Shown: in pieces, positions 27,759-36,212 of the stretch | How positions within the stretch are numbered: position 1 is the stretch's first letter | How the letters are laid out: every line of letters starts with the position of its first letter | Source: Bacteroidales bacterium | Lineage (GTDB): Bacteria > Bacteroidota > Bacteroidia > Bacteroidales > ML635J-15 | NCBI GenBank assembly: GCA_017994175.1 | Contig: JAGOLH010000027.1 | Span: 1-39,817, forward strand | Direction of reading: 5' to 3' | DNA length: 39,817 nt | Notes under the pieces: model-generated | The model's input: the letters and a program-made list of their open reading frames with translations, nothing else | Databases searched by the model: none | What the model was told of the DNA's origin: nothing | Translations under genes and position numbers: made by a program

Positions 27759-30017
27759 ATGGTAAATGAAACACATGATAACCCTAAGACTGAAATGGAT
27801 CAGGAACGACAATCTGTAGTACCACAAGAGAGTTTACCGCAAAAACCACCTAAGAAGCGCAAGCGCAGAACCGGATTAAAAATTTTTATTGTTCTCGTCC
27901 TTCTTCTTGTGGTATTGTTGTTTTTCCTCTCCGACATTGCAAAGTGGTATATCGAAAACAATGGCAAAAGTTTGGTGAACCGAAACATCAGCATCAGCGA
28001 ATTGCATATCAATTACCTCAAATTCAGTGTTTCTGTAAAAGGGTTTACACTTTATGAACAAAATGAAAAAGACAGTTTTGTAAGTTTTGATGAATTACGC
28101 ATCGATTTCGACCCATGGCAACTACTCAGCAATCGCTATGCTTTCTCAGAGATAAAGCTTGTTAAACCTAATATCAGTGTGATATACGATGAAAAAGGTT
28201 TTAATTTCGACGATATCATTGCTTTTTTTGATACTTCCGATGAGCCTGACAGCTCTGATGAAGTAGTAAAGTACCTTGTAAAAAACCTGAATATCACGGA
28301 GGGATTTATACGTTACGAAGATAAAACCATTGCCAGTGTAACCGAGCTTAAGAACCTAGGAATAACTATTCCCGAGATTGCATGGGATAACAGCCGGTCG
28401 GAATTGGGAATCGATTTTGAGATGGGCGAAAACGGAAAAGTTTCGCTTAGCGGTGCATTCGATCAGGAAAAAGGGCTGTATGAATTGCATGCCAAAACCG
28501 AGCAACTTGACGCCTCGTTGCTGAAGGAATACCTAACCGATATCGTGGATGTTGGCTCTATGGGAGGCGCACTTTATACCGACCTAAGCATTACCGGCAG
28601 CATCGACAACCTAATGAATATAATAGTGAAGGGTGAAGCAGGGGTTCAAAACCTACTTTTAACCGGTCCCGACATGAAACCTTTTGCCACGGTGCAGGAT
28701 ATTCATGTTATTATCGACTCACTGAATTTGTTGCGCGAAAACTATTGCATTAATTCAATAGAAATCAACTCGCCTATAATTTCTGCCGTTCTGGCAAAAG
28801 ATGGGGCAAACTACGACAAGGTGCTTGCACCTTTCTATGCTGATACCTTGCCCGATCCGGATGATACCATTGAGATGCATTACAACATCGATAAGCTAAG
28901 TATTACTAACGGTACAGTTTCGTACCACGATTACACCCTGAACAGACCTTTTATAATGGATATTTCGGATATTGAATTCCGTATGGACAATTATACCGAT
29001 TTGGCGACCAAGGTTCCCCTCGATTTTAAAATGTTAATAAACGAAACCGGGAAGATTAGCGGGAACGGAACAGTGAATATGCTAACGCTTGATGGTCTCG
29101 ATATGGTGTTGAGTGTTAAGAACATGGATATGGTCTTTTTGTCGCCCTATGCTGAATATTTCCTTGCACGCCCCATTACAAAAGGAGTAATGAATTACGA
29201 TTGCTCGGTATATATGACTCCTGTTGCACTCGAAAACAACAATCATATTAAAATTGTTGACCTTGACATGGGTAAAAAGACAAAGGATACAACTGCTTAT
29301 AAAGTACCCATAGGGCTTGCATTATACATTTTAAAAGACCGCAACGATGTTATTGAATTCGACCTCCCTGTAACCGGGAACCCCTCGGAGCCATCGTTTA
29401 AACTGAGAAAAATAATTTGGAAAACATTGGAGGAGTTTATGATTAAAACCGCTGCAGCACCTTTCAATGCAATTGGGAATGCTTTTGGCGGAAACCCCGA
29501 AAAATTTAAGCAAATTGAGTTCTCAATGCTTCAGGACAGCCTCAGCGAAGAGCAGTCGGCGAATTTGAGTAAGATTGCTACGATGATGAAAAAGAAAGAC
29601 AAGCTGGCATTTGAGTTTATCCAAACAACCGATCCTGATCTTGAGAAACAATTACTTGCCGTAAGGGAATGTAAAACTCAATACCTGAGGAACCAGAAAC
29701 CTTCTGAAGATTTCGGTATTATCCGCAAGAATGCTGCTTCGATGCCGTGGAATGATACCGGGTTTTTATCATACATGGGGCTTACTCCAGAAACTGATGA
29801 AAACTCAGTAAAAGGTGCATGTATGCAGAAGATAGGAAACGATAAAGCACAATTGATGCTAAACCAACTGCTCACATTGCGCGAAAATCTAATTCGCAAA
29901 TATTTCGTTGATAACAATGTGCCAATCGAAGCATACACTATAAAAAATATAGATTTTCGCAATATGCCCGACGAAATGAAGACACCTAAGTTCATAATTA
30001 ATGTCACACTGCGTTAA
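27759..30017 (+). CDS. AsmA/DUF748-like inner-membrane-anchored protein
   Basis: A 752-residue protein with a basic, Pro/Lys-rich cytoplasmic N-terminus, one transmembrane helix (about residues 43-62) and a long periplasmic portion of beta-rich repeats typical of DUF748/AsmA-like proteins. Motifs include ELHINYLKFSVSVKGFTLYE near 86, SFDELRIDFDPWQLLSNRYA, VKPNISVIYDEKGFNFDDI, and LPVTGNPSEPSFKLRKIIW near 540. AsmA-like proteins form hydrophobic grooves linking inner and outer membranes and are implicated in phospholipid transport. A C-terminal part (about 590-750) ends in a conserved DUF748 sequence with VRECKTQYLRNQ and alpha-helical segments. It is flanked by the preceding exported protein (99-nt gap) and the aconitase-family gene, with no clear shared operon. 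Confidence 0.85.
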   Translation: MVNETHDNPKTEMDQERQSVVPQESLPQKPPKKRKRRTGLKIFIVLVLLLVVLLFFLSDIAKWYIENNGKSLVNRNISISELHINYLKFSVSVKGFTLYEQNEKDSFVSFDELRIDFDPWQLLSNRYAFSEIKLVKPNISVIYDEKGFNFDDIIAFFDTSDEPDSSDEVVKYLVKNLNITEGFIRYEDKTIASVTELKNLGITIPEIAWDNSRSELGIDFEMGENGKVSLSGAFDQEKGLYELHAKTEQLDASLLKEYLTDIVDVGSMGGALYTDLSITGSIDNLMNIIVKGEAGVQNLLLTGPDMKPFATVQDIHVIIDSLNLLRENYCINSIEINSPIISAVLAKDGANYDKVLAPFYADTLPDPDDTIEMHYNIDKLSITNGTVSYHDYTLNRPFIMDISDIEFRMDNYTDLATKVPLDFKMLINETGKISGNGTVNMLTLDGLDMVLSVKNMDMVFLSPYAEYFLARPITKGVMNYDCSVYMTPVALENNNHIKIVDLDMGKKTKDTTAYKVPIGLALYILKDRNDVIEFDLPVTGNPSEPSFKLRKIIWKTLEEFMIKTAAAPFNAIGNAFGGNPEKFKQIEFSMLQDSLSEEQSANLSKIATMMKKKDKLAFEFIQTTDPDLEKQLLAVRECKTQYLRNQKPSEDFGIIRKNAASMPWNDTGFLSYMGLTPETDENSVKGACMQKIGNDKAQLMLNQLLTLRENLIRKYFVDNNVPIEAYTIKNIDFRNMPDEMKTPKFIINVTLR

Positions 30018-30145
30018 AATGGAAAAAAGGGATGCATTCAGGTGTAAATATTCCTTAAATCATGCTGCATAACAATACTTTTAATGCTTTCTATGATTTA
30101 TCTTAGCGCATTGCGATTTTAAAAACATAACCAAATTATAAAACT

Positions 30146-31918
30146 ATGGCTGGAAAAACCTTTGTAGAAAAAGTTCTGGAGGCAAATACCGGAGCGATTG
30201 TGTTCCGTAAGCCTCATATTGTTCTTACCCACGATAATACCGAGAGTATTAAATCGACCTTTAACAAAATGGGTGGTACTAAAGTTCATGACCCAAATCA
30301 GCTGTTAGTGGTACTCGACCACAACGCACCTCCCACAAGTGCCAAACTGGCCACTTCTTATCAGGTGATACGCAATTTTGTAAAGGAACAGGGAATTAAA
30401 AAATTCCATGATGCCGGAGATGGCATTTGTCACCAATTGGTTGCCAATTATGCAGAACCTGGTATGATAATAGTGGGTTCCGACAGCCATACCTGCACTG
30501 CCGGTGCTTTCAACGCACTCGCTGCCGGTATCGATCGTACTGAATCGGCCGGGTTGTATTTGAAAGGGGAAACCTGGTTTCTTGTTCCGGAATCAATAAA
30601 GATAACCCTCAAAGGAAAATTGCAGAAAGGTGTGTACGCAAAAGATATTTCGCTTTGGATTATAGGGATGATAGGCTCTGATGGGGCCAACTACATGAGC
30701 ATTGAATACCATGGCGAAGGTGTGAAAACCCTGAGTATCTCTGAAAGAATGACGCTGGCTAACCTTGCTTCGGAGATGGGTGCTAAAAATGCAGTGTTCC
30801 CAGCTGACGAAGTACTCGAAAAACACCTTGGTAAAAAACTAAACGGTGTGTGGGCCGATGCCGATGCCAAATATAGCAAGAGCATTGAAATAGACCTATC
30901 GAAGATTTTCCCGCTGGTTGCTGCTCCGCACAATGTCGATAATGTGAAAGCAGTATCTGAAGTGGAAGGCACTCAATTGAATCAGGGACTTATTGGTACA
31001 TGTACAAACGGACGCCTCGATGATATCAGGACTGCTGCAGAAATTCTGGATGGTAAAACAGTGGCTGCAGGATTTCAGCTACTTGTAATTCCCGCTTCAA
31101 AAGCTATTTATCTCGAAGCTATGAAAGCCGGTTATGTCGAAAAACTGATGTTGGCTGGTGCAAATGTGTTATCCTCATCTTGCGGACCTTGTCTTGGGAC
31201 AGGGCAGGGAATTCCCGGTGATGGATTCAAAGTTATCAGCACGGCCAATCGTAATTTTTTGGGTCGCATGGGCAACGAAAAATCGGAGATTTTTCTGGCT
31301 TCACCAGCAACAGTAGCATGGTCGGCAATTCACGGAAAAATTACTGATCCAAGAAATATTCAGGCCGGAGACAAATTCCCTTACCAGTCGCCGCAATCGG
31401 CAACCGTTTCGGTCGATCCATCCGATAACAGAAGACTTGGGAACGTGTGGAACTACAAGGACACCGACAATCTCAACACCGATCAGATGTTTGCAGGCAA
31501 TCTCACATACAACGTACTCAGCTCTGATGCCGCTGCCATTATGCCTCACCTCTTTGCAGGTTTCGATGTGAATTTTGCCAAAAATGTGCAAAAAGGCGAC
31601 ATCATTATCTGTGGCGATAACTTTGGCTGTGGTTCTTCGCGTGAACACCCATCTGTTGGCCTGGCTCACGCTGAAGTGAAAGCAGTTATTGTGAAATCGG
31701 TTAACCGTATTTTCTACCGTAGCTCAATTAACCAGGGTTTGGCACTTATTGTTCTTCCCGAAGTGGTTGATGCATATAAGCCCGGCGACAGCGTAGATGT
31801 TATTTTCGAAAAAGGTCTGGTTCTGATTAATGGTAAAGAATATCATTTTGAACCACTTCCCGACAAACTGATGGGTATCATCGAGAAGAAAGGTTTGGTT
31901 AACTGGATTAAAGGCTAA
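30146..31918 (+). CDS. Aconitase-superfamily hydro-lyase, LeuC and LeuD parts in one chain
   Basis: A 590-residue [4Fe-4S] dehydratase. Residues 1-420 match the large subunit of archaeal-type LeuC/homoaconitase (GDGICHQL, VGSDSHTC), with cluster ligands Cys286 (GTCTNGR), Cys346 and Cys349 (SSCGPCLGTGQG). Residues about 430-590 match the small LeuD-like swivel domain with the catalytic FGCGSSREHP motif (493-502). In the LeuC/LeuD family these halves are usually separate subunits; the one-chain form resembles the putative aconitase seen in Aquifex and some Bacteroidota. Substrate could be citrate/isocitrate, isopropylmalate, homocitrate or dimethylmalate. With no leuA or leuB nearby, a citrate-cycle aconitase is my first guess but not proven. 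The gene is monocistronic, ending in a strong terminator. Confidence 0.85.
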   Translation: MAGKTFVEKVLEANTGAIVFRKPHIVLTHDNTESIKSTFNKMGGTKVHDPNQLLVVLDHNAPPTSAKLATSYQVIRNFVKEQGIKKFHDAGDGICHQLVANYAEPGMIIVGSDSHTCTAGAFNALAAGIDRTESAGLYLKGETWFLVPESIKITLKGKLQKGVYAKDISLWIIGMIGSDGANYMSIEYHGEGVKTLSISERMTLANLASEMGAKNAVFPADEVLEKHLGKKLNGVWADADAKYSKSIEIDLSKIFPLVAAPHNVDNVKAVSEVEGTQLNQGLIGTCTNGRLDDIRTAAEILDGKTVAAGFQLLVIPASKAIYLEAMKAGYVEKLMLAGANVLSSSCGPCLGTGQGIPGDGFKVISTANRNFLGRMGNEKSEIFLASPATVAWSAIHGKITDPRNIQAGDKFPYQSPQSATVSVDPSDNRRLGNVWNYKDTDNLNTDQMFAGNLTYNVLSSDAAAIMPHLFAGFDVNFAKNVQKGDIIICGDNFGCGSSREHPSVGLAHAEVKAVIVKSVNRIFYRSSINQGLALIVLPEVVDAYKPGDSVDVIFEKGLVLINGKEYHFEPLPDKLMGIIEKKGLVNWIKG

Positions 31919-31937
31919 AAGCAAAAAGAATACATTT

Positions 31938-31977
31938 TTAAACCTGAGAAGCAGGGTTTCTCAGGTTTAATTTTTTT
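31938..31977 (+). terminator. Intrinsic terminator of the aconitase-family gene, inside the PAP2 coding end
   Basis: A perfect 13-bp stem (TTAAACCTGAGAA and TTCTCAGGTTTAA) with a 7-nt loop is followed by seven T on the plus strand. It begins 20 nt after the aconitase-family stop. The left arm contains the reverse-complement of the PAP2 stop codon, so the hairpin also encodes that protein's last residues. Confidence 0.85.
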
Positions 31978-32528
31978 ACAAACCATGGTATTCTGCAAAT
32001 AGCGAAATAGATTATCCAAGCAATGAAAATACCTGTTATTGCTCCGGCTATTATATCGGAAGGGTAATGAACACCTGCATATATTCGGCTATAGCTCACC
32101 AATATTGCCCATGCAAGCATAATGGCTGTAACAAGACTATTTCGAAACAACAGGCCGGCCAAAACAGCCAGACCAAAGCTATTTGCAGCGTGTGATGATA
32201 CAAAACCGTACAACCCTCCAGTATAGCCATTCAACAAATGCACCTGACCTGTTAAAGATAAATTATGAGAAGGTCTGTAACGTTCAACTGCATTTTTAAT
32301 GAAACCTGAGATCTGGTCGGTGCATAAAAAGCAAAATGCCAGGATTAAAAAAGCAAGCCAGAACCATTTACTAAATCGTCGGTAACACATCCATATTAAG
32401 TATATTATAAATGGCAGCCAAAACCAACTTCCGGTTATAAAGAACATCAGGCTATCGAAAGTAGGTGAATGCAACGCATTAAAAAACAGGAAGAGTTGTT
32501 GGTCGATATTTTCGAGCCGCTGTAACAT
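31938..32528 (-). CDS. PAP2-family membrane phosphatase
   Basis: An integral membrane phosphatase of 196 residues with about five helices. The three catalytic signatures of the PAP2 superfamily are visible: KNAVERYRPSHN (C1, KX6RP type), the loop FVSSHAANSFG (C2, normally PSGH) and SRIYAGVHYPSDI (C3, SRxxxGxHxxxD). Substrates for relatives include undecaprenyl pyrophosphate, phosphatidylglycerol phosphate and phosphatidic acid, with the active site facing the periplasm. The start lies 1 nt after the obg stop codon, so it is translated from the obg message. The 3' end overlaps a terminator for the opposite-strand gene. Confidence 0.9.
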   Translation of the reverse strand: MLQRLENIDQQLFLFFNALHSPTFDSLMFFITGSWFWLPFIIYLIWMCYRRFSKWFWLAFLILAFCFLCTDQISGFIKNAVERYRPSHNLSLTGQVHLLNGYTGGLYGFVSSHAANSFGLAVLAGLLFRNSLVTAIMLAWAILVSYSRIYAGVHYPSDIIAGAITGIFIAWIIYFAICRIPWFVKKLNLRNPASQV

Positions 32529-32529
32529 A

Positions 32530-33528
32530 TCAGTCAGGGTTGTTAATGGTAGTCCAAAGAAGGTCTTTCAGTCCGGATAACCCGGTTCCGTTAACCGAGG
32601 AAATAAAGACATAGGGAACATTTTTGGGAAGCGATTTTTTAATCCATTGTTGTATTTCATCATCAATCAGATCGCATTTGGTTATTGCAAGAAGGCGTTG
32701 CTTAATCAGCAATTCCGGATTGTACTTTTTTAGTTCGTTAACGAGAATCTTGTATTCCTTTCCTATGTCGTCGCTGTCGCATGGTATGGTGAACAGCAAT
32801 ACCGAATTTCTTTCAATATGTCGTAGAAAGCGGATTCCGAGTCCTTTACCTTCGGCGGCGCCTTCGATAATCCCGGGGATATCGGCCATTACAAATGATC
32901 GGTAATCATAGTATGACACAATGCCCAAATTTGGTGTCAAGGTCGTGAATGGGTAATCGGCAATCTTTGGTTTCGCAGCTGAAAGCACCGACAGCAGCGT
33001 TGATTTTCCCGCATTCGGGAACCCTACGAGTCCAACATCAGCCAACACCTTAAGCTCAAGTATTATCCACGCTTCGGTGCCGGGAATTCCGGGTTGGGCG
33101 TAATCGGGTGCCTGATTGGTAGCCGACTTGAAGTTATCGTTGCCAAGACCTCCTTTGCCCCCTTCAAAAAGAATCAATTGCTGCTCGTCTTCGGTTATCT
33201 CAAGGAGTTTTTCACCGGTTTCAGCATCGATAGCTACTGTGCCTAGTGGTACCTCAATAATACGGTCTTCTCCGTCGGCACCGGTTTTTCGAGCTCCGAG
33301 GCCCGGTGATCCGTTGCCAGCGAAAACATGTTTCTGGTAATATAAGTGTAATAATGTCCACATGTGGCGGCTCCCTTTCAGGATTATATGCCCTCCCCTG
33401 CCACCATCACCACCATCGGGGCCACCATTGGGAACAAATTTTTCGCGTCTGAAATGACGTGATCCTGAGCCACCGTTGCCCGAACGGCAAAATATTTTTA
33501 CATAATCGATAAAATTTTCATTGCTCAT
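32530..33528 (-). CDS. obg: Obg/CgtA GTPase
   Basis: Essential GTPase of ribosome assembly and stress response. The glycine-rich Obg fold occupies about residues 1-155 ([31 protein letters not shown]), followed by the G domain with G1 [10 protein letters not shown]3 DIPGIIEG and a G4-like TKCD in place of the usual NKxD. The start is at 33528, where [13 protein letters not shown] aligns with other Obg N-termini; an ATG at 33555 would add nine residues without family support. At 332 residues it ends soon after the G domain and lacks an OCT C-terminal domain, as is common in Bacteroidota. PAP2 follows with a 1-nt gap. A TATGTTTG promoter element lies about 63 nt upstream. Confidence 0.96.
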   Translation of the reverse strand: MSNENFIDYVKIFCRSGNGGSGSRHFRREKFVPNGGPDGGDGGRGGHIILKGSRHMWTLLHLYYQKHVFAGNGSPGLGARKTGADGEDRIIEVPLGTVAIDAETGEKLLEITEDEQQLILFEGGKGGLGNDNFKSATNQAPDYAQPGIPGTEAWIILELKVLADVGLVGFPNAGKSTLLSVLSAAKPKIADYPFTTLTPNLGIVSYYDYRSFVMADIPGIIEGAAEGKGLGIRFLRHIERNSVLLFTIPCDSDDIGKEYKILVNELKKYNPELLIKQRLLAITKCDLIDDEIQQWIKKSLPKNVPYVFISSVNGTGLSGLKDLLWTTINNPD

Positions 33529-33590
33529 ATCAGGTCGTTTTATGCATCCGGTCAATATTCAGAGTAACGGACACGAGTGCGTATTATTTG

Positions 33591-33598
33591 CAAACATA
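33591..33598 (-). promoter_or_regulatory. -7 element for obg
   Basis: TATGTTTG on the minus strand matches TAnnTTTG and lies 63 nt upstream of the obg ATG. The -33 box is not evident. Confidence 0.4.
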
Positions 33599-33652
33599 AA
33601 TAAAATGCTGAAATAATCATCGGCCCTGGCTTTTGAATAAGCATACATAGTT

Positions 33653-33685
33653 AAAAAAAATAAAGGCGACAAATTGCCGCCTTTA
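33653..33685 (-). terminator. Intrinsic terminator of the lipoprotein gene
   Basis: On the minus strand the stem TAAAGGCG/CGCCTTTA (8 bp, 9-nt loop) is followed by eight T (A-run at 33653-33660 on the plus strand). It starts 22 nt after the lipoprotein stop codon and separates that gene from obg. Confidence 0.8.
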
Positions 33686-33707
33686 CAAGAATTTATACTG
33701 TTAAAAA

Positions 33708-35417
33708 TTACTTCACGATTTCAATGAATGTAGGATCTTCGAAGAATTTATAGAATTCCATATCATTCTTTGCTTTAGTCTTAAGGCTTGCATTTTTAGC
33801 TGTAGCTGTACGCAGGTTATTAAACATTTCATCTTTAACGCCTTTACGTGCGTTAGCAATGGCTTTCAGATAATAATTCATTGCATTGTCTTTATCGGCA
33901 CCACAACTTGCTGCTTGTATTGCTCCATCATAATCTTTGTTGAGGAGCTTTGCCAAACCGGCATCGAATGAACAATCACTACCAAAATATTCTGTAGCTG
34001 CTTTGTAGTTGCCTTCTGTAATACTTATAATTCCCTGACCATAGCTGGCTTCAGAAATACCTGTTGCAGAACCATAATATTCTTTTGCTTTTGCAATGTC
34101 GCCCTCAACAAGAGAAACTGTTGCAAGGTTGTTAAATACGGTTGCATTGGGCTGTAGAGCTTTTGCCTTTTCGAGAGATGTTTTTGCACCACTTATGTTG
34201 TTCATTTCGTACTGAACAACACCAAGATTATTGAAACCCCTCCAGTCTTTATCGTATTTATCGGTGTATTTGGTGTAAATAGCCAACTTTGTATTGTTAT
34301 CGGTGAACAGTGTTGCAGTGTAGAATAGTTCTTCCTGAACCAATTTTTCCGGGTCTTTTGCCCAAATAGCCTTCAACTCATCATCGGTATATCCGATATT
34401 CATAGTATTGATCGTAATTTCGGAACGACGAAGTTGTGGGTGAATGTCCTTTTCTAGTTCATCGAAAGTTTTTGACATATTGCGGATTTCCTGTTCACGA
34501 ACCACTGGGTCAGAATTCATTTGAACAACGCGTAAGATCATATCTTTATCGGGGAGATTCGATTCCTGAACTGCTTTTTTGAAACCATCCCAATCTTCAA
34601 CTACATAGTCGGTTTTTACAAAGTCTTTATTCTCAGCATCTTTAATTTTCTTGAATTCTTTTGCCAAAAAATCCTGAGCGGTTTTTGAACGTCCTGTTGA
34701 AACCGTAGTGTTTCTTTCGATGGTTCCTTCGGGTGAAGCATAGGATTTTACGGTAACGCCTTTGAATTCTTTGCGGGCAGCCGTATCAACAGTAACTATA
34801 TATTCCTGCATTTCAGTAATATCAGTATCTTTAATTTCGTTCTTTTTTAGGTCGGTCTTGTTTTTATCGTAATTGATGATTGCAGATTTGCTTTCAGCAA
34901 TATCTTTAATAAAATTATCTTTTCCGGAAACAACTTTTGCGTATGGATCAACGAGTGCTGGGGTAGCAATTACGCCATAAGCAATAACCTCAGGTTCGAA
35001 ATCCGATTCTTTTTTGCCCTGCTTTCCGTGAATACGAAGCTCAAGACGCGACATTTTCATTCCGTCAACATAATCCACTTTATCGGTATAAGCAAATTCT
35101 CCACCGGATTTGTAAACAATCACCTGATTATTTTCTTTAATTTTCTCACCCTGAACATAGATAGTAGTGAGAGCTTTTTCTCCGCCTTCATACACTAGTA
35201 CCGGAGTGATTTCGGCTTCTACTTTTTTGCTAAAATACTTCTCAGGGAAATGACCGGTTATTTTAACCTCAACTTTTCCGCCATGCATTTCGAGTACTTG
35301 AGGAACTACTTTGTAGTCGATGTCTTCGGCATTTTTAATCATCTTTTTAAGACTTGCGCATCCCGACATAGCTACAACAAATGCTACGACCAAAGAAATT
35401 GTAACAAATTTTCTCAT
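33708..35417 (-). CDS. Lipoprotein with OmpA-like segment and TPR tail
   Basis: A 569-residue lipoprotein with signal peptide MRKFVTISLVVAFVVAMSG and lipobox Cys20. An N-terminal beta-rich part (about 35-170) contains PQVLEMHGGKVEVKITGHFP. The segment about 175-325 resembles an expanded OmpA C-terminal domain: IINYDKN, then KSYASPEGTIERNTTVSTGRSKTAQDFL near 223-250. The Gly of the classical GHTD loop is replaced by SYASPEG, and a long insertion follows. Residues about 375-475 hold TPR units (FNNLGVVQYEMNNISGAKTS, TVFNNLATVSLVEGDIAKA), and the tail is helical. It is probably anchored to the outer membrane and may bind peptidoglycan. It has its own two-part promoter and a terminator, so it is monocistronic. 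No named family is recognised with certainty. Confidence 0.82.
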   Translation of the reverse strand: MRKFVTISLVVAFVVAMSGCASLKKMIKNAEDIDYKVVPQVLEMHGGKVEVKITGHFPEKYFSKKVEAEITPVLVYEGGEKALTTIYVQGEKIKENNQVIVYKSGGEFAYTDKVDYVDGMKMSRLELRIHGKQGKKESDFEPEVIAYGVIATPALVDPYAKVVSGKDNFIKDIAESKSAIINYDKNKTDLKKNEIKDTDITEMQEYIVTVDTAARKEFKGVTVKSYASPEGTIERNTTVSTGRSKTAQDFLAKEFKKIKDAENKDFVKTDYVVEDWDGFKKAVQESNLPDKDMILRVVQMNSDPVVREQEIRNMSKTFDELEKDIHPQLRRSEITINTMNIGYTDDELKAIWAKDPEKLVQEELFYTATLFTDNNTKLAIYTKYTDKYDKDWRGFNNLGVVQYEMNNISGAKTSLEKAKALQPNATVFNNLATVSLVEGDIAKAKEYYGSATGISEASYGQGIISITEGNYKAATEYFGSDCSFDAGLAKLLNKDYDGAIQAASCGADKDNAMNYYLKAIANARKGVKDEMFNNLRTATAKNASLKTKAKNDMEFYKFFEDPTFIEIVK

Positions 35418-35464
35418 AATGTATTGTTTTAAGTTTATTGTTCTTTTTTAATTAAACTAACATG

Positions 35465-35495
35465 CAAATATAATAATGTTTTCATAAAACACCAA
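35465..35495 (-). promoter_or_regulatory. Promoter of the lipoprotein gene
   Basis: On the minus strand TTG (35495-35493), a 20-nt spacer and TATATTTG (35472-35465) match the Bacteroidota consensus. The start codon is 47 nt downstream of the -7 box, leaving a leader of about 40 nt. Confidence 0.65.
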
Positions 35496-35517
35496 TAAAT
35501 AAAGCAGTTTTTTACAA

Positions 35518-36153
35518 TTAAAATACCACTGTATTCATACCATTTTCATAGCTTCCATTGATTATGGTTTCCACAAGATTGCCATACGAAATTTCGTCAT
35601 GCATAAAATCCATATCACCAATATCGATTACAACACAGGGATAATCGTTTTGCTGCCTGAAAAAAGTAAAATATGCCTGTTCTATTTTTCTCAAATATTC
35701 CGGCTGGATGTTCTGTTCATATTCCCGTCCTCTCATTTTAATTTGCTGCAGCAATTTCTCAATGCTTCGGTGCAGATAAACATACAAATCGGGTTTTGGT
35801 AGTTTACTGTGTATAATGTCGAACAACTGCCTGTAGAGATGGTACTCATCATCACGTAGTGTATTACTTGAAAATATCAGCGATTTATTGAAATAATAAT
35901 CGCTGACAACAACGTCGTTGAAAAGATTGTACTGCGATAGTTCTGTCTTCAGTTGATTGTAGCGTTCAGCTAGGAACGACATCTCAAGCGGAAAAGCAAA
36001 ACGTTCGGGGTTTTCATAAAACCGAGGTAAAAACGGGTTATCAGCAAAGCGCTCGAGTATGAGCTTTGCATTAAACTGTGATGCCATTTTACAAGCCAGG
36101 CTGGTTTTACCGGCACCAATATTTCCTTCTATCACCAGAAATCGTAAATTCAT
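35518..36153 (-). CDS. Deoxynucleoside kinase (dNK family)
   Basis: A 211-residue P-loop kinase that phosphorylates deoxynucleosides in nucleotide salvage. Motifs are P-loop EGNIGAGKTSLA (residues 9-20), ERFADNPFLPRFYENPERFAFPLEM around the substrate site, SDYYFNKSLIF in the position of the family's ERS motif, and LID MRGREYEQNI near 135-144. The length and motifs fit the dAK/dGK/dCK-like family of Bacteroidota rather than thymidine kinase. The precise deoxynucleoside cannot be deduced. A terminator for the upstream prolyl oligopeptidase sits just before its start, so an independent promoter must exist in or near that gap, but none was identified. Confidence 0.92.
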   Translation of the reverse strand: MNLRFLVIEGNIGAGKTSLACKMASQFNAKLILERFADNPFLPRFYENPERFAFPLEMSFLAERYNQLKTELSQYNLFNDVVVSDYYFNKSLIFSSNTLRDDEYHLYRQLFDIIHSKLPKPDLYVYLHRSIEKLLQQIKMRGREYEQNIQPEYLRKIEQAYFTFFRQQNDYPCVVIDIGDMDFMHDEISYGNLVETIINGSYENGMNTVVF

Positions 36154-36165
36154 GGAGTTAAAAAT

Positions 36166-36195
36166 AAAAAAAAATCCTGCATGAGCAGGATTTTT
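36166..36195 (-). terminator. Intrinsic terminator of the prolyl oligopeptidase gene
   Basis: An 11-bp stem (AAAAATCCTGC at 36170-36180 with GCAGGATTTTT at 36185-36195, ATGA loop) is followed on the minus strand by a run of nine T (A-run 36166-36174). It starts 18 nt after the peptidase stop and lies just ahead of the kinase start. Confidence 0.8.
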
Positions 36196-36212
36196 AAATG
36201 TAATATCACGTA

